64,000 nucleotides of DNA from Apostichopus japonicus (GCF_037975245.1 NC_092568.1:7919501-7983500), one strand, 5' to 3'; positions 51,801 through 63,820 are shown, counted from the stretch's first letter. The notes: generated from the letters alone by a model not told the origin. Numbers and translations: made by a program.

Positions 51801-54800
51801 TATTGTCCGTTTCTCTGCAGAGTCTGGGGTATTCCCGTATCAGGATATGACTGCGGGGAAGAGGTAGCCAAGTGGCTCTCAGACTATTTGGAGGGGACAT
51901 ACCGCATGGTTTTCTACAGTGAAGAGCTCCCAGCCAAGCTGTTGACAAAAGACGTCCGGTTCGGCGTACATATGAAAGACAATGAGACAGTAAGTGATAA
52001 ATCGCTCATCGCCGATTATCTTTACAGTGTAAACTTTAATCGCTGCCACGTATGTTAGATGATATTGGACATCAAACAGCTTTGCTCACTACTCTGGCTA
52101 TAACACTAGAAGGGTTACATTGTTGTGCTGACCCCCCCCTCCCTCCCTCCCAAGATCCCCTACCAATGCTGAGGGAAAGACCTGGTTACTGTACCAGTGC
52201 ATTTACTTTGCCAAGGTACCTACACTCAGGGATGTGTCCAGGATTTCCTGAGTGCCGGGTATACTGATCGCCGTCCTGGGTGAGGGGTCTAAGGGGAAGG
52301 GGGTGTCCCCCTCCCCTTTGAGAAATTTTTCGATTTTTGAAGGTGCTCAGATGCCAAATGCTGGCACTTGTGTAGCTTTTTAATCACATACACAAGTACT
52401 AGTTTTGCTATTAAACAATTTACATTTTTAAATTTTTTTTTAGTGAAATATATTACGTACCTGGTAAAAGTTCTTAGTTTGTTTCAAAGAGATTTTACAA
52501 GGGACCGATTGAGAGCCGTAAGTAATGTTTCTCGCATGCGGAACTGATGCATTATTAGTCCGTATGATTTTGGCTTATAGGCTAGGCCCAATTTATGTTG
52601 AATATATTGTTAGGAATGTCAGGAATTTAGATGAAAATAGTGCTGGGCGGGATTCACGATTTTTAAGACAGTGCTGGGAGGTAATTTTTAGTGCTGGGCG
52701 GGGCCGCCCAGTGCCGCCCAGCGTGGGCTCATCCCTGTACACTGTAAGGCACATCTTCATGGGTTTTTTATGGTTTCTCTTTTCTCTTTGCAGTCACTGT
52801 ACCAAGATTGCACGCAGTTTCTGATAATCAGCGAGGCATCTATGGAAGACCTTAACACTAGGATCGAAGAACCTGTTACAGAGAGGAACTTCAGGCCAAA
52901 CATTTACGTGACTGGCTGCTCAGCGTATGCAGAGGTATGATGATATCGATATCAACGTAGATATGAATTGGACCTGTTAGGGATCTAGCTTTGTCACAAA
53001 GTTCCGTTTTGGCTATTTTTTCTCCAATCCACCTTCTCGCTTTGATCTTTAGGTGTTAGATTCCAGTAAACTACAACAGTGCAGCAGTACATTCTCTTGT
53101 CTGGTTTCACTTTCATTTCAAACATAAAATATAATAGAAATTTTTTGAAAATTTTGCATTTACTTTCTGATTAATAAACTGAAGGTCAATGTGTGAGTGT
53201 ACCGGTAGATACTTTTGATTCTTTTCATGTATAGGTTTTAACATTTTATCATTTGAAATTGAAACTTGAGGATGTCAAGCCAATGATCCCGTGATTTAAG
53301 GTTTCAAATAGCATCGATAGATTTTATCAGTCAACTCTTAAAAAAGACTTTTTTTTCTGCAGGACGTAAAGATTTATACATATTTTGAGGCAAGCTAGCA
53401 TCAAAACAGAAAGGCCTTATGCTTTCATACATGTATAGCTCCAGCTATTATTCTACATGCATGCTAATTTTTTATTTTTTTTCGTTTTTTTATTCCATTT
53501 GCAGGACTTTTGGAAATACGTTAAGGTCGGCGAGGAAGCAGAAATGCGGTTTACTCACTTTTGCGGCAGGTAAGACCGGAAAAAGAAAAAAAATGTTTGT
53601 AAGGTTTGTGCAGCCATCGGTACTAGATGACAGAACTGTTTTCCCCTATCGTATGTCAAGATGGTAATGATTTGATGATTTTGAGCTTTTGTTGTTGTAA
53701 GTTTGATAAGACCATCTTATAAAGGGGGCTGGGCAGGGTGAGTGCATGCCATTACATCCTGTAGACCAAATGAGTCTTGGTTTCTCTTTTATAAGTCAAA
53801 TTAATCGTCCACAGGAGAAAAATTTTGGATAATATTATGTGTTATCCTTTGTTGTAATTGTCCCTGCAATTTTTACCCCTTATGCATATTGACATACATG
53901 TTTAGGAATGCTCTCAGTATACCATTCCATGTTCATGGGGTATAAAACTTATTTTTACTTTCAGATTCTGCCTGAAAGATTGCATTAATAACACCAGTCT
54001 GTGTATAATGATAAAAAATTACCTCTCAATTTATACTTTCAAGCTTATAAACTACTCAAAGCGATGTCATGCACGAAGCAATATGGTATTGTACAATATT
54101 TGGGAATAATCATTCCGCCATCAAATGTTGCATATATTTATCGATCATAGGATACCAATCATTCCAACCCCTCCCCCCCCTGCCAACCGCCCTTCTTTTG
54201 ATTGATGCAGAAATTAATTGAATTAAAGAACGATCTCTTCTGTGATTAAAAAAGAATGTTGATTTGATCCAAAGGTATTTTATATATTGGCTGCTCAGTT
54301 TCATTTTTTGGAGGATTTTTATCCTTTTTTTTTTCTCTTTTGTTTGTCCTTCTTCATATTTGGAAATTCATCAGATGTAAGATGACTACTCTTAACCATG
54401 AGACTGGTTCATTCATCTCGCTGGATCCCCTGAAGACACTCAAGGAGTGAGTCTTATGTACTATTATGGGCCCGTATTTACACCCTGGTTTCAAATCCAC
54501 CTAATAATTGGGGTAGGGTTGCCATGTCTTCCCATACATGTCCATCTTACTTAGTTCTTACCTGAATGTCTGGTTGGATGTACTAAACTTTGAAGTCTGG
54601 TTACTCTTTTAGATGCTGGTTGTGCTTCATAACAGTGTTTCCCTGCCAACTAAATTCACTTATGCAGTGATCTATACAAACATGGTTTAACCTCAAACAT
54701 GGCATAGCTATGATTGGTCTTGGGATGACTAGTTCCCTCCCCCCTCCCCACCCCCCCATCTAAATATACTATACTTTACTGTACTATCCACCTATATATG

Positions 54801-55586
54801 GTACTACACTGTACTATTCTGTATATATACTAAACTGTTCTATTCTGTACTTATCCTATACTGTATTAAACTATACTATTTCTATCATAGCTCCCAAACA
54901 TGCAGAACTAACAAGGAGTGATTTCGGTAGCGCATTACAGACTTATTACGTGGATCTGAAGGAGTTGAAAACAATTTTATGAAAGCAAATTCGAAGTTAT
55001 GTTCTTGTGCAATTTCATTTTTTTGCGGGTTTTTCAGAGGCTTGCTCTGGTCAGCGGGTCTGGGTGTCAAAATGTGGTGATAATAAAATAAGTGAAATGA
55101 GGGTAACTTGGGAGCTCTGTTCTTAACTGTACTAACTATCCTAATACTATCCTATCCTTTTCTATTCTACACAGTACCATACTTTGACATATGTCATGCA
55201 CACCACACAAATATGTTTGTACATTATAGTACCCAATATGTGGCTTTAGAAATTTCTATGCTGACATATTATGTTACACTTCATCAGACTGTAGTACACC
55301 AAACTACTCTCAGTGTACAGCAATATACTTTACCCTACTGTACTGTACCCTCCCAATACCCTGTACGGAACTGAACAAAACTGTAAATGTCAAACACATT
55401 CCTAAACTCACTCAACTCTGCAGATACCGTCAGTGTTACAGTTTCGTCGAGGACCGCAAGAGTTACGCTACCAGTCCAATCTTTGGTACGAATCTCAACC
55501 TGGAGAACAAGGGTGTGGTCAGAGTGGGAGATGAGGTCTTTGCCACGTACCAGTACCAGGAACATGCCGGAAACAAGTTGAATTGA
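48591..55586 (+). CDS. MTARC: Mitochondrial amidoxime-reducing component (MOSC domain), 7 exons, 336 aa
   Basis: Join 48591-48817, 51054-51227, 51821-51989, 52794-52934, 53505-53569, 54375-54446, 55424-55586. The total is 1011 nt with all junctions GT-AG and in phase; human mARC1 is 337 residues, so the model looks complete. Family function: a molybdenum-cofactor enzyme of the outer mitochondrial membrane that reduces N-hydroxylated substrates with cytochrome b5 and its reductase. Residues 8-28 form the N-terminal membrane anchor. Family motifs are visible in order: LYLHPVKSLK, DCGEEVAKW, LIISEASMEDLNTR, NFRPNIYVTGC, FCGRCKMTT and YRQC. Cys260 corresponds to the molybdenum-ligand cysteine (human Cys273). 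It cannot be assigned to MTARC1 or MTARC2, which are vertebrate paralogs. Confidence 0.92.
49647..50043 (+). mobile_element. TTAA-flanked MITE, copy C, carrying a hairpin insertion
   Basis: Starts (TTGA)AGGCATTGAATACTCACC and ends GCGAGTCTTCACACCCTTTAA. Relative to its sister copies it has a 32-bp insertion at 49799-49830, made of a 25-bp hairpin and a duplicated 7-mer. Confidence 0.8.
49792..49830. mobile_element. 25-bp hairpin insertion with 7-bp target duplication
   Basis: The hairpin spans 49799-49823 with 9-bp arms CAGGGAGTT and AACTCCCTG. CTGAGAT is present at 49792-49798 and 49824-49830. Sister MITE copies have a single CTGAGAT at the corresponding place (46554 and 59331 copies), i.e. 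the empty site. Confidence 0.7.
51054..51227 (+). CDS. MTARC: MTARC exon 2
   Basis: Residues 76-134. The DR-SFMVVDEEDRAITARKCPKM region matches the family's D-R-F-W-L-V pattern across the splice. Acceptor ACTTTAG, donor GTGAGA. The true exon begins at 51054; the open frame upstream is intron. Confidence 0.9.
51821..51989 (+). CDS. MTARC: MTARC exon 3
   Basis: Residues 134-190. Contains GYDCGEEVAKWLSDYLEGTY, the end of the MOSC N-terminal beta-barrel region, then a variable stretch. Acceptor CTCTGCAG, donor GTAAGT in phase 0. Confidence 0.92.
52221..52743. mobile_element. Non-autonomous DNA element with CAGGGATG termini
   Basis: Perfect 8-bp inverted ends CAGGGATG (52227-52234) and CATCCCTG (52730-52737), flanked by TACACT on both sides (52221-52226 and 52738-52743). 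The 511-bp interior has a GGGGTCTAAGGGG-AGGGGGTGTCCCC block shared with the hAT-type MITE at 9468 and several TGCTGGGCGG words in both orientations near the right end. No coding capacity. It sits in MTARC intron 3. Confidence 0.7.
52794..52934 (+). CDS. MTARC: MTARC exon 4: start of MOSC core
   Basis: Residues 191-237. FLIISEASMEDLNTRIEEPV and NFRPNIYVTGCSAYAE are among the most conserved family blocks. Acceptor CTTTGCAG, donor GTATGA. A transposable element ends about 57 bp before its acceptor. Confidence 0.93.
53505..53569 (+). CDS. MTARC: MTARC exon 5
   Basis: Residues 238-259. DFWKYVKVGEEAEMRFTHFCGR matches the family's D-x-W-x-x-x-x-I/V-G pattern. The donor GTAAGA splits the Arg259 codon just before the catalytic cysteine. 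Confidence 0.9.
54375..54446 (+). CDS. MTARC: MTARC exon 6: molybdenum-ligand cysteine
   Basis: Residues 259-283. The first complete codon is Cys260 (CKMTTLNHETG), the expected molybdenum ligand. LDPLKTLKE follows. The donor GTGAGT splits Glu283. Confidence 0.9.
55424..55586 (+). CDS. MTARC: MTARC exon 7: C-terminus
   Basis: Residues 283-336 and TGA at 55584. YRQCYSFVEDRK, SPIFGTNLNLENKG and VRVGDEV match the family's C-terminal blocks; the last 13 residues extend past the VGD-V motif. Acceptor CTCTGCAG. Confidence 0.92.
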
Positions 55587-56009
55587 GACACGTAACAGAT
55601 CATGCTATAACGATAACGATCATACAGGGTAATGAAAAGTATTGGAACAATTTTACATCAATGCAAATTTTGTTCTCATCTACAAGATATCTTTATTGGG
55701 ATATAATCAAATGCTATTTGCTTCAGGTACTACTGTAGACTTTCACAAACATAATCTATTGCTTAATCTATACAAACATTTCACTTTTGCAGAAAGTTGA
55801 AATATATCTGTATACTGATTGTGACATATTTCATTGGGTTTGGTTGGCATGAGGGCTGCCGATTTTGATCCCCGAGCCGGTAGCAATTTATGCCGCTGTC
55901 GGCCCCTGCATTATGAGTATGTAATTCAGTAAACAAAGAAACCAATCATAGGCATACTCAACAAACTTGGCTAACAAACGAAGAAGTTCCATGAATGTTT
56001 GAAGTATGT

Positions 56010-56590
56010 AGGTCTAACACAAGTATTCATACTGATATACAAGTATTCATACTGATATAGGCCTACAAGTGGTCATACTGGTAGTCATACTGATATACAA
56101 GTATTCATACTGATATATAAGTATTCATACTGATATATAAGTATTCACACTGATATAAAAGTGTTCATACTGATATAGGCCTACAAGTGGTCATATTGGT
56201 AGTCATACTGATATACAAGTATTCATACTGATATAAAAGTGTTCATACTGATATAGGTCTACAAGTGGTCATACTGGTAGTCATACTGATACACAAGTAT
56301 TCATACTGATATACAAGTGTTCATACTGATATAGGCCTACAAGTGGTCATACTGGTAGTCATACTGATACACAAGTATTCATACTGATATACAAGTATTC
56401 ATACTGATATAGGCCTACAAGTGGTCATACTGGTAGTCATACTGATATACAAGTATTCACACTGATATATAAGTATTCATACTGATATAGGCCTACAAGT
56501 GGTCATACTGGTAGTCATACTGATATACAAGTATTCATACTGATATATAAGTATTCATACTGATATACAAGTGGTCATATTGATGTACAA
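56010..56590 (+). repeat. Compound minisatellite, 20-bp units in blocks of about 80 bp
   Basis: Basic unit CATACTGATATACAAGTATT, with an inserted variant (ATAGGCCTACAAGTGGTCAT then ACTGGTAGT) that recurs about every 77-80 bp, six times. Confidence 0.85.
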
Positions 56591-56879
56591 GTTTTATAGG
56601 TACCTGTAAACTAGCCATGGGAATCCAAAAGTACTAACTATAACAAAAGGAAAAATATTATGGAAACTGGACAAACTTAGTTCAAAGACTGCTACAAGTT
56701 TAATACTTTAATGGATGCCAGTGTGTGACATGTAAACACAACCAACACAGTTGGTGCCTTACTATGAAGTCCCAGGAATGCTTTCTGTATAAACACCACA
56801 TACCTTAAAAGGTCAACATGTATTGTCCCCAAATTTTAGCATGCTAAGATTTGCTAGATGTTTCCAAAAGTACTTTTGT

Positions 56880-57365
56880 GGATTGAGTGTTGATGGTGTG
56901 GGTAACTTTTCTTAGAGTGGCAGTAAAATGCTTGTTGAATTGTGTGTTGATGAGTGTGGGTAACTCTTCTTAGAGTGGTTGTAAAATGCTTGTGGAGTGT
57001 ATGTTGATGAGTGTGGGTAACTATTCTTAGAGTGGCAGTAAAATGCTTGTGGAGTGTGTGTTGATGAGTGTGGGTAACTACTCTTAGAGTGGCAGTAAAG
57101 TGCTTGTTGAATTGTGTGTTGATGAGTGTGGGTAACTACTCTAAGAGTGGCAGTAAAGTGCTTGTTGAATTGTGTGTTCAGTTGATGAGTGTGGGTAACT
57201 ACTCTTAGAGCGGACGTAAAGTGCTTGTTGAATTGTGTGTTCAGTTGATGAGTGTGGGTAACTATTCTTAGAGTGGCAGTAAAGTGCTTGTTGATTGTGT
57301 GTTGATGAGTGTTGGTAACTACTCTAGGAGTGCCAGTAAAGTGTTTGTTTAATTGTGAGCACCGT
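56880..57365 (+). repeat. Minisatellite of about 57-62 bp, eight copies
   Basis: Unit contains GTTGATGAGTGTGGGTAACT, then ACTCTTAGAGTGGCAGTAAA and GTGCTTGTTGAATTGT. Some copies carry an extra TTCAGT before GTTGATG. Confidence 0.87.
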
Positions 57366-58374
57366 TGACCACTATCCTGGGGGTCAAACTGGTGACCTAA
57401 AAGTTATGTAATTTTAAAAACGTTTATTCTGTTTACCTTATCGCAGCCTTAACTATTGCCTTTTCATTTTTGTATGACTATTGTAACAGAAAAGAAAATG
57501 AATTAAATGATATTGATGTAAGTATTTATTTGGTATTTGAGTCAAAAGATTCTGGTGGGCATTACAGTTAATATTGATGTGTATTATTACTGCTATGATT
57601 TATATCATAACAAGAACCAAGATTTGAAAGGATAAAAATGTCTATAAGTAAAAGATGAAGTGAAGTTTTGTTTTAGAACACATTAATGGAAGGAACCTAA
57701 TGCCTTCTGTATAAATACAACATGGTAGCTATACCAAGTGCCTTCCCATTAAATTTAATATGAACATGGTAACAAGGAAATAAAATATATTTATGTATAT
57801 AAATATTTGGATCAAACCAAACATTTGGCATTTTGATTACTAATATTACTATATAATGCTGCTATTCTTGTAGCATATAATTCACTTCTATTATGTATAT
57901 GATATAGGGACCAAACTTGGTAGATTTAAAAAAACAAATTCTTGAATTACAAGACTATTGACGTATTGTTTTATTCCGCTCAAGAGTACTTTGAGAGGAT
58001 GCAAAATAGTTATTTAGGATGGATGGTTTACCCTGACAGTCATCCTCCACTTGGTGCAAATTATTTGGAAACAAATGCATGCTGGTGGTGACAAGGAACT
58101 TATACAGTTCTTTAAATCTGAAAACCTTGTAACTGTGATAATTTCATACTTAGTTTGTTGGAGACCTTTGTGAGTACAAGAAACATATTGTAATGTTGTG
58201 AGGGTAAAATGTCGTTTCATTTGAGGTCAACAGAGGTCAAGTCCCAAATGTTCCAAAAGCTAAGCTTGAATGAACTTCATACCCACTATGTGGATCTAGG
58301 GTGATGACAAGAACCCTATCACTTTTGTGGTGAGCAAAGGTCATCATCAAGTCTGAAAGCTTTTTACTAAGTTT

Positions 58375-58880
58375 TTACTAATTCATGTGCTAATTGCATA
58401 TTGTTAATCAAAATTAACAAACCATACTTGATATTTGTAGGAACAATCACTGAGGCTGCTGGTTCACAGGTTTACTAATTCATGTGCTAATTGGATATTG
58501 GTAACCAAACTTTACAAACCGTACTTGATATGTAGGAACAATCACTGAGACTGCTGGTTCTCAGGTTTACTAATTCATGTGCTAATTGGATATTGTTAAC
58601 CAAAGTTTACAAACTGTACTTGATATGTAGGAACAGTCACTGAGGCTGCTGGTTCACAGGTTTACTAATTCATGTGCTAATTGGATATTGTTAATCAAAG
58701 TTTACAAACCATACTTGATATGTACAAACAATCACTGAGACTGCTGGTTCTCAAGTTTACTAATTCATGTGCTAATTGGATATTGGTAATCAAACTTTAC
58801 AAACCGTACTTGATATGTAGGAACAATCACTGAGACTGCTGTTTCTCAGGTTTACCAATGTGTGTGCTGATTTATTGGAT
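58375..58880 (+). repeat. Minisatellite of about 97 bp, five copies
   Basis: Unit contains ACTAATTCATGTGCTAATTG, GATATTGTTAATCAAA, TTTACAAACCGTACTTGATA and AACAATCACTGAGACTGCTG. The last copy is degenerate. Confidence 0.87.
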
Positions 58881-59330
58881 ATTGTTAATCATACTTTACA
58901 AATCATATTTATTATATCTGAAATTATTAATATAAGATAGACTTACTCAGCAAAATTATACAAATCATCATGAAATATAAAATGGAAAAGTAGTTATGTT
59001 TATTTATGTTTTCATTATGAGATGTGGGAGAGTTGAAAAGCTTGAATTTATTTGATCGATATATCTTCCGTTATTGCTTGTTTTGATTTTTGGCAGAATT
59101 GGAATTCTTTTATTTCTCTCCCTACTCACTACCCATTCCCCAACCCCACCCCTATTCTCGGAAAGCTCAAGGTCAGCAAAGTGCTATAACAGTATGCGAA
59201 ACTGCTCGCTTGTCAAATTCATTGTGTGTGTTTGTTTTATCAAGTGATGTGTAAGGTACCATATCTGTGTGTGTAGAGATGCTGTCATGATAAGTGATTA
59301 AGCATTATTTTGATCATAAGACTATACATT

Positions 59331-59693
59331 TAAAGGCATTGAAGACTCGCCCCAAACTGTGTGCCATGCTCTGAAAAGTTAACTTTCCATTGCTTGCAAG
59401 TGAAGTTTTCTTCTTGTCGCTACAAAATACAGACAGTAATGAAACGGGATACCTTGTTATCTTTTATCTAGACCTGAGATGTCCACCTTGCTATGTACAC
59501 TGTGTTGTGGGTATTGACCGTAGTTGTATGTATTGACTGTACACTAGTGTCTAATTACCGACGGTAGCAAGCTGCATGTGTATTTTCTGGGATCGATGGT
59601 GGTGTCTAACACTTTTGTTACACCTCATTCGAAACTAGGTCAGATTACCGGCATGAGACGTTTCTTTGTGCACGAGTCTTCACACCCTTTAAT
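59331..59693 (+). mobile_element. TTAA-flanked MITE, copy D
   Basis: Best preserved ends of the family: TTAAAGGCATTGAAGACTCG on the left and CGAGTCTTCACACCCTTTAA on the right, both with TTAA. Its interior has a single CCTGAGATGTCC where copy C has the hairpin insertion. Confidence 0.82.
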
Positions 59694-60397
59694 ACTGCCA
59701 ATGCACCTTCCTTTGTTTGTAGGAACATGCTTACATTTACACTTGTGTATTCCATATCCATTTTTATGATCAGCCAGGAATATGGATCTAAATTGGTTCC
59801 AGCTTTGTGTTCATTGGGGAAATAACAACCCTACTGTCTCCCAGGCTCTTCTTGATCCATGACTCCTTGGAGTTAACTTTGGTTAGTGATCTGGAATATG
59901 AAAGGTTAAACAACCTTGTGATTTTGTGATCAATTCAAGTTCAGCAATGCCATTATAGAATAAAGAGGAGTATGGTATTCTGGCTGTATCCACTTTGACA
60001 ACTTAGTTGGTACATTAATTGCTTTTATTCCATGGTAGAATTCAGTTCCATGTTTTGTTTCACCAAACTAGAATTGTTCGTGTGTAAAGGAAACAGTCCT
60101 TGGGTCTTGATTGATTTCACAGATGAACGGATGAACTGCAACCCACATTCACACACAACTTACAGTGGCATACAGTCAGGGTGATTTTTCTTTAGCTTTC
60201 AGGGCCTAACAGACTTACAAACATCACTACAGAGGGGGGAGGGCTGGGGGACTGGGGGAGGGAAAATGTGGGGTTGGTGCGAATGGCTTTAAAGTATAAT
60301 CAGGCTCAATTTTAAGTATATCACTCCTGCATGCTAGCTCATGGAGAACAGTTTTTTTTCCAGTTGAATACTTGCAAGTGTGTATATTTCGGAGCAG

Positions 60398-60615
60398 ATA
60401 TATATATTTATATATAGATAGATATATATATATATATTTTCATGTATATATATATATTCATGTATATATATATACATGCATATATATATTTATTTATATA
60501 TAGAGATATATATATATACATGAATATATATATATATATATTCATGTATAGATATATATATACATGAATATATATATATATACATGAATATATATATATA
60601 CATGAATATATATAT
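60398..60615. repeat. AT / TATACATGAA microsatellite
   Basis: (TA)n interspersed with ATACATGAATAT and its complement ATATTCATGTAT, giving many small inverted repeats; ends next to a G-rich run. Confidence 0.8.
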
Positions 60616-62093
60616 TTGGGGGGGTGGGGGCTGTTGTTGAAAGAGGAGGCAGCATGACATGGGATTTTGAGGTAATGGTATAAATGAAATCAATAACACA
60701 TGTACGCAAACAGCAGGGTCAGCCGTGTTACTGAAAGCTGATATCTTTCCGAAAATGCTGAGGGGAGACATGTAAGCACCCTCCACTCACCCAAAAAGCT
60801 ATGATATTTATATTTTAAACCTATAACACTGCATGATATTTGAATAAAATTTTCCCTCGAATAATTTTCCTTTTCGTACACCTGAGCCATACACCTCATA
60901 ACGAGGAGGAAGTTGCAGTAATTTATAACAAATTAAGGTAGTCTTTCTCTTGGAGTCACGGAGGTGGTCGATTAGGTTTGGGAGGGAGGGGGGTACGTTG
61001 GGGAACGGTCAAGGGCTTGTTTGTGTTGATCAAACTCCATTCGTAAATCAGAGCAACTAATTGACCCCAAATAGTGTGGGGAAGGGGGGGGGGTGAAAAA
61101 TGAGCCTGAAGGGTATGTCTCCCTTTGAAGCATCAAGATTTATGAAGAAATACTAGTAAGCGTGTGTATGTTAACTTTGATAGAACTATGTGTGTGTTGC
61201 CGTAGTTATTCACCTAGCCCCTAATGCTGCGACATCAGTTGCAATATATACCCTTGTAGTGAACTCATCGACGGCTTGTAGGCCTAGTACGACTCTGGTA
61301 ATAAATTTGAGCAAAACATGCATTTGCAGCTCCATAGATATATTCCGTCATATAGCTCCTAGGCTGTGAAGATGTCTCTTGAGGGAATGACAATATGACA
61401 TGACATATTGACCAATGATGATCATGACTACTAAGATCATGGTTTATCGACATTGGGCCGTCGATATCTTGATTGGTCTGGCTGTTGCACATCAACGTGT
61501 TGTCGTTCACTGTAAACAACGTAGTAATGGGGACAACGGCGTTCCTAAGAAAATGGTTGCAATTCGAATCTCTGCGCCGTTCAACCTTGAAAAGAAGCAA
61601 TTTCATTGGCGAGTAGACGGGTCACATTTCATTCATTGTGTGTGTTATACATATGGAAGCCCTGGAAGAACATTTGCTTTTGGTTTGTTTTTGTCTACTT
61701 TTAAGTTTCATAAAATCAACTTTGGTGCCTTAAATATTCTATTTCAAGCCTTAAATAGTTACAATAATTGCTTTGACTTTAAATAAACACTTTCAAATAC
61801 TTAACCATCCATATTCATTTCTTAACTATCCACTCAAATTTCCTTCAATATTCACATTGACTTCTTATTAAAATAAAATATCCACACGAACTTCATGGGG
61901 TATCCATTTATTTATTATTATTATTATTATTTTGCTTACATCTAATGAAAATGTCTTAATAATATAATTCAGTATTTATTCAAAAGAAAACAGTCATTTT
62001 TCTTTTAAGACTTCCGTACTTCGGGGCTTCCATCGTGAATCACACAAACTGGCTGTCTGCCAAGGGTTCATCAGTTCATTCATACGCGAAGGT

Positions 62094-62300
62094 TATAAAC
62101 AAGGCCCCCAAAAGTAGGCGTGGTGCAGTTACTACGTAGATAGGATGTGCATGGAGGTCTTGTTGTAGCGAGCTCAAAACTGGAACAGCATAGAAGGGCT
62201 AAGAACGGATTAGGAAAACATTACACGTATATCGATCGCCTGCAGTTTCGCCATTATACTTTAAGGAGACGTTAGTGGATCACCACTCAAACTATTTCAG
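62094..62300 (+). promoter_or_regulatory. Possible TATA promoter, 5' UTR exon and splice donor
   Basis: TATAAA at 62094-62099, then about 200 bp of non-repetitive sequence ending TTTCAG|GTAAGT with the intron starting at 62301. The arrangement would fit a non-coding first exon of a gene continuing beyond the window on the + strand. No protein evidence supports it. Confidence 0.25.
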
Positions 62301-63235
62301 GTAAGTCAGCTTGTTCTAAAACCTAAAATATTTGATGAACGATCCGTTGCATGTTTTCTTTCGAATTAGTTTTCAGACCAAGACATACATCATTAATGTA
62401 TGAACTGTACACATTACAATATAGTGCTCGTCCACGAATAGACAAAGTAGGCTACTTGCTTGTACTGTACGTTCATACAATACGTTGGAATGTTTGCAAT
62501 GGTTGTTTCGAACGCTGGCAACCGGATTAGATGTGTTTTGAGCCTGTGAAAAAAGATCTTATGACTGGAATTTCGCTCATAATTTAATATTTCCATTAAG
62601 CATGGGATAGATTGCAGGTACATCCACATACTGTGCTAATCTAATGTAACTAAGAATTGTAGTGTAGCAATGCAAGGCGAACTTTGGTTAGTTTCTTTCA
62701 GTTGTACAATACGCGCACTACACAATGCAGTACACGTGTAGGCCTAAACATACTCTATAGCATAACTATGGAGATTGTTTTGATTGTACTTGTAGTAGTG
62801 TGGGTGTGACAGGGTGTCGTCCGATCAAGTTCACCAATGAGTGAAGCTCTTATCAACTGGATGTAGTGGATGTACGTATATGTTACAGCTCTCACAAGTT
62901 TACAGAAAAAGAAAGCGATGAAAGGTCTTTCTAAAATAGCATCCGTCTGTGTACCGTGTAGACCATAACAAATACAAGACTATACTGATCTGTGCACAAT
63001 ATCACGGAACTCGTATACGTGTGACCTGTTTCTTTGTTGCAACTGTTTGTTTTAACACTTTATTAAAAAGTGTTAGAAATGGTCGAATGGATCATAATAA
63101 GGTTTAAATTCATGCGGGTTCGATAATCTTTCATTGTCAAAGCCAGTTTTTTTTTTAAACCTGCAATAGGCAGTCAATTAACCTATGCAGTCAATTTAGC
63201 GTGTCTGTATAGTTATGTATGTATGTGACGCCCTT

Positions 63236-63820
63236 TAGCTTGTAAACACGATATCTCAAGATAAGTAACCTCTGCAGTTCTCAAATTTGGCATGTGGCTT
63301 CCCCATGCATAGGCCTAATTAGTACAATACCCCACATTTTGGGTAGAGGTCATTTTGGGTCAGCATGAGGTAAATGTGAAATATCAAAAGTGCTGTATCT
63401 CCAGAACCTGAACATCAAAGGAGCTCATATATGTCAAATAGGATGGAGCCTTATGTAGTGTAAAGACTTTACACAATTTGGGGTAGGTGATCAGAGTTCA
63501 TTTAAGGTCATCCGGGGGTCAAAACTTGAAATCCTTATAAACACGATATTTCTAGAGAGGAAACTTTATTGGCTCTCATATTTTGTACGTGGCTTCCCTA
63601 TAATGACGGCACAAGAACCTTACTGTTTTTGGTGGAATTCAAAGTATATGGGGTCAGCAAAGGTCACACTCCTTAAAGTCAACGCAAACCTTGTAAATAC
63701 GATATACCAAGATAGGTTACATCACAGCTCATATTTGGCATGTGTCTTTCTTATAGTGAGAACAAGAACCTCATTAAATTTTGAGTGGAGGTCAAAGGTC
63801 ATTTGGGGTAGGCAGAGGCC
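63236..63820 (+). repeat. Degenerate tandem repeat of about 145 bp, four copies
   Basis: Each copy carries AAACACGATAT-TC, then CTCATATTTGGCATGTGGCT, then GTGGAGGTCAAAGGTCATTT and GGGGTCAGCA. The copies are strongly diverged. The fourth contains a perfect AGGTCAAAGGTCA at 63789-63801. A related single block is at about 58200-58350. Confidence 0.7.

Larger units (their letters stand above)
48818..55423. other. Introns of MTARC
   Basis: Six introns. Intron 1 (2.2 kb) holds TTAA MITE copy C; intron 3 holds the CAGGGATG element; intron 6 holds irregular TACTGTACT-rich low-complexity sequence at about 54770-55360. A block at 48985-49160 (AGGTCAAATGAGGTCAACAG) resembles the repeat at 63236. No extra exon was recognised. 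Confidence 0.6.

Noticed and set aside
61415-61786. 123-residue + frame and overlapping 113-residue - frame
   Set aside because: Neither has a recognised domain or splice context; mutual overlap on opposite strands argues for chance.
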